From positions 26,384,640 to 26,448,639 of the forward strand of contig NC_058342.1 in the NCBI RefSeq assembly GCF_905475395.1: 64,000 nt of DNA. Reading direction: 5' to 3'. Source of the stretch: Chrysoperla carnea (Eukaryota > Arthropoda > Insecta > Neuroptera > Chrysopidae). This document shows positions 23,716 through 34,900 of the stretch, piece after piece (the first letter of the stretch is position 1; every line of letters begins with the position of its first letter). The notes under the pieces are model-generated. The model was given only the letters and a program-made list of their open reading frames with translations, was not told the DNA's origin and ran no database searches. The position numbers and the translations under genes are program-made.

Positions 23716-24080
23716 TTGAAGTCTTTTGAACCCGTTCGACGTTTTAGTGCACTAAGAATATATATCTGGAACGGGAGGTACAGGTGCTTTCAGGAACGCA
23801 CGGCACACGTCCTGTGCTCTGGTTGCATTGCAGATATGCGCAGTAGTTACTGGCATCAAGTGCGACGCCTCTCAGCTGATCGACATCGATTGTCGCTCCC
23901 CGCTGTTAAATTCACTGTTGTGTGTTCTGTTCAATGTTATCCAATTCAATTTTATTTATACAACGATTGCGTATATAAACTCTGTACGTGTTCGTCAATG
24001 TTCGTGAGTGTAGTGTTCAATGTTCGTGTGTTCGTTTACAGTACTGCCACACTACCAGCACAGTTTGCACAGTAAATAAG
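23716..24080 (-). promoter_or_regulatory. Candidate orb2 promoter / 5' exon region
   Basis: This is a conspicuously GC-richer patch in an AT-rich setting, 0.7-1.0 kb upstream of the first orb2 coding exon. It has a CAGCTGATCGACATCGAT cluster near 23874-23891 and several CG-containing words. The position suggests a transcription start or non-coding first exon. No core promoter element was identified with confidence. Confidence 0.25.
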
Positions 24081-24184
24081 TGTTGAATTTGGTATGGTTT
24101 TAGGTTGGTACACCTTACAAATAGAATACACGAACGGAACGAACACAAGTACCAATATGTACATTGCTAAATACTTTTTTAACT

Positions 24185-24320
24185 TCACCAGTGAACTTTG
24201 TTCTTTTTTACCTCGGTGTAGTACACTTTTTGTAAGTAGACAAAGATTAAGTACTATTTACAATGCTATAAGACTCTCCTTTTCTATTTACACTTAATGT
24301 AAATAGTGTACACATATTAG
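24185..24320. repeat. Small fold-back MITE, copy 1
   Basis: The segment from TTTGTTCTTTTTTACC with GTGTAGTACAC... to ...TTACACTTAATGTAAATAGTGTAC shows imperfect inverted symmetry. It matches the element at 26128-26262, read in the reverse direction. Confidence 0.45.
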
Positions 24321-24530
24321 GATACAAAAATAACAACTAACATACAGATATAGAGTACACAGTATTCTTGTAATATATTATACAATAACTCTTTTTTCAG
24401 ATTCAATGCAGACGTCACACAACTTCCATATTCAATTTAGACAAAATCGGTTACACCAACATCCAAATCTGTTATAACGACCAACCAGTTATTACAATAA
24501 ATTGACTAGAAACTGATTCAATTCGGTAAT

Positions 24531-24605
24531 TGGAAAAAATAGATCCGGAAAAAATAGACCTGGAGGAATAGATCCGGAAAAAGTAGATCCGCAGAAAATA
24601 AACGT
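24531..24605. repeat. Short tandem repeat, ~16-bp unit
   Basis: Four imperfect copies of AATAGATCCGGAAAAA (variants with GACCTGGAGG and GATCCGCAGA). Confidence 0.8.
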
Positions 24606-25361
24606 GGGAAAAATCATAAATCCATTCAATTCAAATATAAATAATTTGGGAGCGTCCATAAATTTTGTGGCTCAATTTCAGGTTCTTTGGAATTTCTTCT
24701 CTCCTTTATGTATCTAATTGATCTACTAAGGCATAAGGTTACCGTATGCTATTGATAAGTTTCTGTCTCTATTGTTAATCGGAAATATTAAAACGCATTG
24801 TGCTCACGAATTTTAATGGTAAAAGATTCCTTAGATTATATATAACGCGTTCATGAGTGGTATCATCATTAAATGACATATAATTGAATTTGAAAGTTAA
24901 ATTTTTGTCAACTAAGTTTTTAAAAATTTTTCTACGATTTTTAATTATTGTTATTGTTAATACTAAATTTAATCAATTATATTGTGTTAATTTAATTAAT
25001 TGTCACTTTTTTTGTATCATTGTATAAAAACAATTCAAAATAGTTGCTTATTTGATTAAACTGTTTCTTGTCCTTAAAACTAAAAAATACTACTATAGAA
25101 GGATCTGCCTCGTATGCTAATGCTATCATAAATCAGCAAAAAGCCGAGGATTTGAAAAGAGATTGGATCATAAAATTTTTTGCAACTTTATTGCGTTTAT
25201 GTTATAAAATGCAAATTTTGTTTGAATATAGTTATTTTTTTTAACCATGCCTGTAAATTTTATTTGAATTTATGGAAGAAGGCGTATAAACAATATTGGA
25301 AATGTTGAAAATTTTAAATATATTTATTTTGAGATCGAAAATAGATAATTCTTAAGGTGTG

Positions 25362-25863
25362 TTTTCATGATGACGCTCGACGCTGAGTTTGAGCGTCAAA
25401 TTAGGTTACGGCCTAAAATGACTTTTTAATGACTTTTTAAAGTTTAAACAATTTTTATTATCAGGATTAATTTTGAGAGTATTGGATATAGTTGTTTATC
25501 ACTACCCATTATGGATATAGTTGTTTATCATTACCAAGTATCTTATTAAAAATGAGGTTATAGATTAATAAACGTTTTTGTTTTTTGCCGCTACTTTTTA
25601 CAATAGGCCTTTTCATCATGTTATAAGCGCAAGTGCAGGGTTTATTTTTTCGTACTGACAGCAATAAGTACGACTAAGATAGAAGATATTTGTTATTCAT
25701 TTTATCACATTGGTTATAAATCATTTAGTACGAAACAAAAGTGAATCGTGATTTTAAAATGAAAAGCCCTATTTGACGCTGGACATAGTTCTATTTATTT
25801 CAGCTAGGTGGAATCCTAATTTGTCGCTCAAAGCCAGCGTCAAGCGTCACCATGAAATTACAT
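25362..25863. mobile_element. Non-autonomous element with GACGCT-rich inverted ends
   Basis: The left end TGATGACGCTCGACGCTGAG then TTTGAGCGTCAAATTAGG is mirrored at the right by CCTAATTTGTCGCTCAAAG then CCAGCGTCAAGCGTCACCAT. A similar end is found at about 60215-60320 (TTTGACGCTCAAAG and AAAGCGTCATTATGAA). No coding capacity; about 500 bp in total. Confidence 0.65.
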
Positions 25864-26127
25864 CTTTAATACATACTAAGCATAAAATATCCTTGAAAAA
25901 AATAAATTGAATCAAAATAACTTTTCAAATTTTTATTAGCGGTTTTTCTCAAAATATAATTTGCGAACTTACGCCCTTGTTTCATCCATTTCCTCAATTG
26001 GTGACCTGATCACCATACATATTCGGTTGTTTTTTATGCATGGAGGTGTAAACTAAATACCTATACCTTTAAAATACGACGAACTCACCATACGTAGTGA
26101 GTAAATGAGTATATACGTAATAACGAC

Positions 26128-26262
26128 GTTCTCTTTGAACTTTAGTGTATACACTATTTGCACTGAGTGTATTTAGAAAAGGATATCCTTATAGTGCTAT
26201 GATAGCACTTGTCTCTTTTTACTTACACCCAGTGTAAATACACGGAGACAAAAAGAACGAAA
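26128..26262. repeat. Small fold-back MITE, copy 2
   Basis: CGTTCTCTTTG...AGTGTATACACT on the left is mirrored by AGTGTAAATACACGGAGAC and AAAAAGAACG on the right. The centre holds short palindromes (AAGGATATCCTT, GTGCTATGATAGCAC). Confidence 0.6.
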
Positions 26263-26639
26263 TAATGTAATATAAACAGTGATACACAGTACCAGTATCA
26301 GAGTACGTTTATCACAATTTATTCACAAATATTGTACATATTTTTTATTTGAACTGTTACGTGGCGACATTTCAAAAATGTTCTTAAGGGATCTTTTCAG
26401 TTTAGTAGACAAAAAATTTACGTTTTTTGGATTTTTTTATAAACTTTATTATTTATTGCAAATAAAATATAATTTAAGGTAGTTAAATATAAAAATAAAC
26501 TTAAGAAGGAAAACCCACATGACAGGTTAAAAAGTTTTTACGGGAAGAACTAATTATTGCAGGATGGATTACTTTGTTAAGGAAGTACGAACAAGAGATT
26601 AAGGGTTGAAAATTTTGTACCAAATTTTATCGCTGCACG

Positions 26640-27180
26640 GGCAGCCTACATGACAGGCCCCACAAAAAAATGAAAAAAAAGTCTATGATGAAAACATATT
26701 CACCAAATTTCCGGGAAACAAAATACGTTGGTTTGCGGTGAAAATTTAAATGTTTTTGATTTTTTACCATAAATTTCATCAAATTTCACGCCGAAAGGAA
26801 AAACCGCAACTTTCTAGCATATATAGAAGAAAATAGACAGTTTTGGAGGTATTTTCTCATTTACGGGGAATTGCGACGTATATCTTTAAACTTCTGGTAG
26901 TTTTCTGTTAATTTGACATGATTACACGTCGAATGGGAAAACTTCATTATTCTACGTGAACAGAAGTGAAAAGGGTAGTTTTAGAAATGTTTTGCCTATT
27001 TCCGGCGGATATTAAAATACATTATAGTCTTATTCCCCCTTTTATCGCCTATTTCACCCCTTCAAGTTTTATTTTCGCAACAAAAAGTATCCTATGTCCT
27101 TTTTCAAGGTCCCATCTATCTCTAAGTCGGAAGTCATCAAAATTGGTTTTGTGTCTTAGGCGTGAAAACGTAACATAAAT
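26640..27180 (+). repeat. Dispersed repeat, inverted relative to 37860-38260
   Basis: Landmarks in order: ACCGCAACTTTCTAGCATATAT, GTTTTGGAGGTATTTTC, a GAAGTGAAAAGGGTAGTTTT block, the TATCGCCTATTTCACCC block, then AACAAAAAGTATCCTATGTC. The same landmarks appear in reverse complement in SNX17 intron 5. No intact frame. Confidence 0.65.
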
Positions 27181-27397
27181 ATTTTCACATTTATAATATT
27201 AGTTAGGATATGTTCGTGCAAAGAAAGGGAAGATTTAACACGTGAATCGAAGTGGTAGTGTAAAAATTTGCACTGTTTTTTCGGTTTGTCGCCACTCTTT
27301 TATTGCACCAGACACCTTAATAGATTGATATAACCATACTTAATTAATTACGTGTATTTAATTTAGCATTTACGTCAATTTAATATTTTTGAAAAAC

Positions 27398-27940
27398 AAG
27401 TGAAAACAAACAATTGACTGAGTTAATTGTTGAAATACCATGTATAGACAGTGTTGATTACGCAATCGTTTAGTTTTTTACGTCATGTAAGTAAAGAAAG
27501 GTACAAGAACATACTATATGTTCCTAACCTAATTTGGGTCTTCACGGGTAAACAGTTATGTTTTCGAAAAAATGTTTCAAACAAAAGTTGTTAACTTTTT
27601 TATAAGAAACATTTTTTACCTTTAAGTTTTTCTTCTATCTCTTACGGTTTACAAGATGGGTCCTACGGACCCAATACTCAATTGACCTATGTTACTCATT
27701 TACGAACTCGAACTAACTTTTTACGTCCTAAGCACGCTATAAAAATTTCAGTTCGATATCTTCTTTCGTTTTTGAGTTTTCGTAATGACAGATGGACAAC
27801 CGGAAATGAACTGATTAGGTTATTTTATGAATACATATACAAAAATTTTGTTGGTAGCATCAATATTTTTAAGCGTTGAAAAGTTGGGATTAAACTTAGT
27901 TTACCTTGATATATTTCATTTAAATATGTTATAAAAAACT
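27398..27940 (+). repeat. Family-A dispersed repeat (~570 bp), copy 1
   Basis: It starts AAGTGAAAACAAACAATTGA and TACCATGTATAGACAGTGTT. It contains GGTTTACAAGATGGGTCCTA, CTCATTTACGAACTCG, a GACAGATGGACAACCGG block and ends near GCGTTGAAAAGTTGGGATTA. Other copies: 50733-51218 and 53720-54285 (same strand), 34770-35150 and 49608-49768 (reverse), and a 5' fragment at 30544-30625. No coding frame is shared among copies, so it is non-autonomous. Confidence 0.8.
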
Positions 27941-28016
27941 GTTATGATTATTCGTAAAATTTACATTTATGAAAGATAATTCTACTGGAGTAAATCTAAG
28001 CAAAAAAAGGCTGTTA

Positions 28017-30001
28017 TATGGATTAAAAGTTCGAGCAGTGAAACTTTGGGGTTTTTCTTTTCACATCAAAATAAGTATTTTTTGAAATTTTTTACTTTCC
28101 CGGAGTGGTGCAACATGTTTAAAAAACAAAATGGCGTCAAAAATGGAATTTTTTTCAGAAATTTTATCATTTTTATTTTATATTCGCAAAAGGAGACATC
28201 GGTGTATATCCAAATTTGCTAGGTTTGTAGTCAATGTTAAGAACTACTCCTCATATTTTTTTGGTGGGGTTTCGTCCCTTCCCCTCCCAGTTATATATAT
28301 ATGTATACATACATATGGTAAAACAGTTCATTTGACTGTAACTTGAAAAATATTCGATTGATTTTAATGAAACTAATATCAATAGTAGGTTTTATTACTT
28401 ACAACTTTCGGTTAAAATTTTAGCAAAATCCGTTAAATAGTTCGGCCAAAATTTCCAATTTAGGGAATTGTTTAAAATGGCTGCCATTTTATGCCATTTT
28501 GTCCTACGAGGTTAAATTTTTTTTTAAATTGTAGCATTTTTTATTATCTTTTGATTTTATAATAAGTGACTTACCCGTAAAATGACTCCTTGATCCATAT
28601 TTTTGCGAAAAACGGAAAATTTAACACTTTCTGGAAATAATTGTTTGGGGGGTGTATGGACTGGCTTTGGGGGGTGTTTTTTGTTTTGGCATGAGAAAAC
28701 TATTTTTAAAATGGGTCTATATGGTTTAAAGCAAAATTTTTAAGTTTTAACCCCCGCGCTGTAAAGGGGAAGGGGTGTATGAAATAAATGTATCTTAAAA
28801 GATTTTAAAAAGAGGTCAAAATAGTTTAAAATGCTAAAGTAACCCAAAATATTAGCTGTTTATATTAATATAGCACTTTTTACAACATCCACCCCTTCCG
28901 CTCCCGCTTTCATATTTTTTGCAAATTCAAAATTTTTAAGATGTATGAAGGGGTTTTGGGGGTCGCTGATCTCGAACTTTTGGCCCAAATAAGTACACCC
29001 CCTAAAAATATTACAATTGTTTTTGATAATCTATTGCAAAATTCGAGATCAGCGACCTCAAAAACCCCTTTATACGTCCTAAAAATTTTGAATTTGCAAA
29101 AAATATGAAAGCGGGAGTGGAAGGGGTGGATGTTGTAAAAAGTGCTATATTAATATAAACAGCTAAAATTTTGGGTTACTTTAGCATTTTAAACCATTTT
29201 GACCTCTTTTTAAAATCTTTTAAGATACATTTTTTCATACACCCCTTCCCCCTTACAGCGCGGGGGTTAAAACTTAAAAATTTTGCTTTAAACCATACAC
29301 ACCTCTTTTAAAAATAGTTTTTTCATGCCAAAACAAAAAACACCCCCCAAAGCCAGTCCATACACCCCCCCAAACAGTTATTTCCAGAAAGTGTTAAATT
29401 TTCCGTTTTTCGCAAAAATATGGATCAAGGAGTCATTTTACGGATAAGTCACTTATTATAAAATCGAAAGATAATAAAAAATGCTACAATTTAAAAAAAA
29501 ATTTAACCTCGTAGGACAAAATGGCATAAAATGGCAGCCATTTTAAACAATTCACTAAATTGGAAATTTTGGCCGAACTATTTAACGGATTTCGCTAAAA
29601 TTTTAACCGAAAGTTGTAAGTAATAAAACCTACTATTGATATTAGTTTCATTAAAATCAATTGAATATTTTTCAAGTTACAATCAAATGAACTGTTTTAC
29701 CATATGTATGTATACATATATATATAACTGGGAGGGGAAGGGACGAAACTCCACCAAAAAAATATGAGGAGTAGTTCTTATCATTGACTACAAACCTACC
29801 AAATTTGGATATGCACCGATGTCTCCTTTTGCGAATATAAAATAAAAATGATAAAATTTCTGAAAAAAATTCCATTTTTGACGCCATTTTGTTTTTTAAA
29901 CATGTTGCACCACTCCGGGAAAGTAAAAAATTTCAAAAAATACTTATTTTGATGTGAAAAGAAAAACCCCAAAGTTTCACTGCTCGAACTTTTAATCCAT
30001 A
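28017..30001. mobile_element. Giant fold-back element, two 960-bp inverted arms
   Basis: The left arm 28017-28976 is the reverse complement of the right arm 29042-30001 over its whole 960-bp length, with only scattered mismatches, separated by a 65-bp loop (28977-29041). The outermost bases read TA-TGGATTAAAAG and CTTTTAATCCA-TA, consistent with a TA target-site duplication. Each arm carries the same 71-residue open frame (28131-28346 plus; 29672-29887 minus) differing at three residues; it matches no family I know. There is no transposase. A transcript would form a very long hairpin. Confidence 0.92.
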
Positions 30002-30987
30002 CACAAGGCGTAATTTCACTCTACTATTCTTCTCAATGGAAAATTCGAGTTAAATAAGAATTCGATGACGCAAGAAAAAATAATGATAAATTAACTATAT
30101 TTGATAATGTAGGCAATAAGGTCATTGTATTAAAAAGGGTATATATATTTGGCGTCCATGTGCGTCAATTCTCTCCCCTCATATTCAACTCAAGCGGGTT
30201 AACATCAATGCACCCCCAAATTAAATAATATATGTATTTAAAATTGAGCCTTTTTTTTTGCTATGATCAGTTTCATTTGTTTTTTTTGGTAATTCTAAAA
30301 TTTTACTATTGATTTTTTAGATTTTCATGTATTTTCAGAAAATTTTTTGTAATAATTACGTCATTGAAGTATTTTAATGTGATTAAGTTGGCTGTCATGT
30401 GTTTGATGAATTAAATAAATGCAATTATGTTTGTGGATTATGGAAAGTTTTAACAAATCAAAATACACTTCAAATATTATAAGGCCATGTTTAGACTAAT
30501 TGTAATTAATCTTGGGCTTAATAAAAAATATTAAAAAAAAAAAGGAAAACAAATTAAAATAAACAATTTACTTGAGTTAATTGTTTAAATACTCTGTATA
30601 GACAGTACTGAATATCAGTGCTTGTATTATTTTTCATAAATTAGAAAAATTATTTCCGTATATTTTCGAAGTAATCTTTGTTTGAAATCTTTATGCTTCA
30701 AAATTTTTCTCAAAAATGAACTCCTTTGATTCTCTTAATATAATCAGATTAGTTTGTGAATAGCCCCTAAAGAGCGAATTTACAAATTCATAATTGTCAC
30801 GTAAGAAAGTTTTTTTGTACACTTTGCTAAATTTTTAGAGGACGCGTTTGTTTTTAAAAAAAAGCGCGCCCAGTCTCATCGTATAACTACATCCATTGTG
30901 TTGTAGGTGTCGTTTCTAGTGTGAAAGCACCCTTTACCAATAGACAATCTTGTAAGCATATCTAATAATGATAAGATCTTCGATGTA
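30002..30987. other. AT-rich intergenic DNA with a family-A 5' fragment
   Basis: About 30544-30625 resembles the first ~80 bp of the family-A repeat (AAACAATTTACTTGAGTTAA, then CTGTATAGACAGT). Otherwise no gene is seen. Confidence 0.45.
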
Positions 30988-31703
30988 CAGTCAAAATTCA
31001 TTATAACGACGACTTGCTTATTATAGCCTTTCCAATTTACTTTACAGTAAATTTGACAGTCCTCAGTAGCTTTTATTATAAATTATTGGAAGTATATTTA
31101 TTTCAATTTTTAAATTTGGATAAACTGAGTTTACTAAACATAAAAAATATCACGCAGCGTTTTGATTCGATCATATTATTAGATGAATTTCACTGCCTCC
31201 AGACTTTCTGGTTTAACTTCGAGGTAGCAACCCTATCGACAGTTGTTAATTTTTTGTAAGGAACAACTTTCTATAGTAAATTTCTATCTATAATGTTGCC
31301 AACATTAGTATGGCTTTAATTGGTTTTTTTCACTAAAGTATTGACACTTCTAGGAATGACGAAACTGGAAATTCTAAAATTATGCTCTATTATATCCATC
31401 AGTCGTTTTAAGCAATATGCACAATTAATCTTTCTGAGATAATTATCTTCCAAAGAGAAATATTGCCAAGAACCTAATTTGATGACTAATAATACCTTTC
31501 TCCGAAGAAAAATAAAAGTTTGTCAAAATCAGAATCATTAAAAAGCCGTATTGGACTCCCCATCCCTCCCCCTTCTCTGTATGCTAACTATCCTTGATAG
31601 ATAAACTGTACTACTGAACTTATCGTAATATAAATGTACCATCGCATATAACGATCATATTGTACGATCCTTTCAATATCGCTATAACCGATTTTGACTG
31701 TGT
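30988..31703. mobile_element. Pogo/Tigger-like non-autonomous DNA element
   Basis: The left end CAGTCAAAATTCATTATAAC is mirrored by the right end TATAACCGATTTTGACTG, about 716 bp apart. Preceding bases are TA on the left; on the right they are TG, so a TA target duplication is only half preserved. Related right ends occur near 3265-3290 and 20670, and a related end at about 56225. The family label rests only on the CAG start and TA. It ends about 235 bp upstream of the SNX17 start codon. Confidence 0.6.
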
Positions 31704-31937
31704 TTGACAGAATGGTTTGTATGTAATTGACACTATACCGAGAAGAAAGAGGGGTTTATAAACTAGATGTCGGTAATGTAGATATTTTCATTAGAATGGT
31801 TTGTATAATTGTCAAGTAATTTTTTATAGAAGTATGTTTAGGAAGTATATCTGTCAATTTAATTTTTTTTTGTTTTTATTAAAAAATTTCTAATTTTTCA
31901 AGTTAATTTTCATTTATGTAGTTTTTAATTTAGAAAA

Positions 31938-34900
31938 ATGCATTTTTCAATACCTGATACGAAGGAGTACACGGAAAATGGTAGTTCTTATATCGTAAGT
32001 AACTTAATATTACCATATTTCCCAAAATAAATAACACAAAAGCTTTCCATATTTTTTTTGTATGTAAACATTCCCTCTTTGGGAAAATTTGGTAGAAGAA
32101 ATTAATGATGAGGAAAATTATATTACAAAATTACAATCTTAGAGACATTGGAAGTTTTACCACAAATCAAAATCCATTCATCTTAAAAATCAACTTTCAC
32201 AATTTACTAAATTTTCCGTAGCCCAAAATGAATTAACTCCAATAAAAGTTAAAACCATTTTAACATTGTTAATCTATTTCAAAGAAACTATAATAAAATT
32301 TATGGTGTATTTTCTCAACGAAGTATATGAAAACATTTGGTGGTATATTTTCTAAAATTTCCTATAATTTTCCAGGGGTATAATATACATATAAATGGTG
32401 TGTACCATTGTACGGTCCGATATAAGCAATTACACAATTTACACGAACAGTTAAAACGAAAATGTGGATCATCAAATTTACCACAATTTCCACCAAAGAA
32501 ATTCTTACCCTTAACTACGTCACAACTATATGACCGTCGTGCTCAATTAGAAAAATATGTTCAAGCAAGTGAGTATTTTTATCATAAATAAATTAGTTGA
32601 ATCCTAAAAAAATATTCCTTTACAATAAATTATAAATTTAGTCATTTTCGATTGAGATTAGTGGTGCAAAGTATTTTTATCTCAAGTTCTAAAACTAAGA
32701 AATATTGGGATCTGAAGTAAAACTGTTTCCCACAAATTCGTCTGTTATTCAATCAAAAACGTAAAGAAATATCATCCTGATATTTTAAAAGCGTGTTCTT
32801 TCCCTAAAAGGTGATTATAATTTTGTGAACGTCTCAAATAAGAGATGAAAGAAAAGTTAAAAACAAAGAACTGAAAATTTGTTTACAGGTTAGGTTAGTG
32901 TCAAGGAAAAGTATTTTGGCTGAGTCAACTCCCAGGCTCACTTCTCCCTTTCTTTTAAAGATAATTTGGAGTAGATGATCAGCTTTAACCGAATATTATC
33001 TTAGTTTTTCGAGCTTTTCTCGGATTTTATGAAGATAAGTTAATGAACGCAATCAGAAGGTTATCCAAAAAGCCATAAAACTCGCAGCCTCGTGCTACCT
33101 CGACCCCATTAAAGGCATAGCCAATCCGTGAATCATAAAATGAACGCAATACCATAGAGAAAACCTATTAATTTTTCATCAGCTACAACAACGGATTTGT
33201 AATCTACGTAAAAAGTACTTTAATTTGAAAAGTCGCTAAAGATAGCCATTTGACACACGAGTGTGTCCGGATAACCTTACCGTTTTTTTTTTTTTTTTAT
33301 GTCGAAATATCATTTTTTCGCAGTTTTTAATGCTTTGCGTTCTTTCATAGCCTCTCCAAATCATGCTAATCTTACTTCGCAGTTTTTATGGCTTTGAATA
33401 TTTGTACATCCCTCAGAATTAAGCTAGAGGCTTGAAAGTCGATATGTAAATTGGATTAGGGTCATGGATGTGTCTTTCAGAGTTGTCAGCATTTTAGCCC
33501 ACCTCCCTCGTTTCCGCTCTTTTATGTAGATATCGCATATTTTCATAAATTGCAAAATATAGATAAATTCCATTTCAATAAAAAAGCATCTTCTGCTTGA
33601 TTTTAAGCAAATTTTGGTTTTGGGACCGATAGAGGTATAATGGCTGCACTGGATGTCCGGGAAACGTTATTTAAATGGAACTCCCTGTATATTATTTTAT
33701 ATTCAGGTTCTACGATCAAAATAAAATTGAATGTCATTAAAGATTACCTCACTTAAAATTCACGTTTTTCGAAATGTTATGTATTTTTTGAAAATGTAGT
33801 GAAAATTTTAACCTATAAATTCTCAAAGCTTATATCCGTTTTTCAAACCAAATTCGATTTAACTTGGAGTCTACTAATGTATTCAGTTTTTTGGTGCAAT
33901 TGTGAATAATTGAATTACGTATTGCCCAGGTTGTCCCAAAATTATGACTAAAACAAGTTTTAAACGATAGTAATTTGTTCAAATTAAATAGACGCTCTGT
34001 ATTTTATGTCAACAATACATGTAAAATGTAGTTATTTGCCAAAAACTATCAACTTTCCTATAGCTAACTGATTACGTTTTCATTTTCATAAAATTTTCTT
34101 AAAATCAAGCAGTTTATTCTTAATTTTTCTGAATAGTGAGGGGGAAATATGAGACTTTAGTGATGGAGCTGCTCACGATTTTTTTTATTTTATTCAATAT
34201 TGATTTGCGATTTTTTTTAAATTTATAGTTGGACAAGAATCACGGATAATAACATCGAACATTCTGAACAGTTTCTTACGAAATGCACAACAGGAGAGCG
34301 AAGGTTCCGTCACCGAACAGACAACAATGGATATATATTTAATGAACGGTTATCAAATACAGATACATTTATTAACAACGGATCAAACGAATACAGTTTT
34401 AAAAAAAGTATGCGAGCAAATCAATTTACCACCAGAGTATATCGATTATTTTGCGCTGTTTTGTATACGTCGTAACGAAAATGGTGATATTACAATTGTA
34501 CGAAAATTAGAAGATTTTGAATCACCGTATATTTCTCAAAAGTTATACGAAAATTCTAAACACAGCGATGTACAACGGATATATTTACGAAAAATGTAAG
34601 TTATACTTCCATCTTTATATTCTGGAAACGCAGTTCTCTGCACGATTTCACTGAGGGAAAAGCATTTTACTTGATTAGTCTAATTTTCCCCGAAAGATGT
34701 ATCAAAGGTCAACGTGAGTGGTGGATATAATTCCGTTTTATGACACCTAGAACACTTATTTATACCTTGTTTACTAAATTTAGTTCCAAGTTTGTAACGC
34801 TTAAAAATATGGATACTAGGAACAAAATTTTGGTATAATTGTTCATAAAATCATCTAATTAGTCCATTTACGGTTGTCTGTCTGCCAGCCCGTCTCCCTG

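Noticed and set aside
27682-27879. 65-residue frame inside the family-A repeat
   Set aside because: The frame is not preserved in the other copies of the same repeat.
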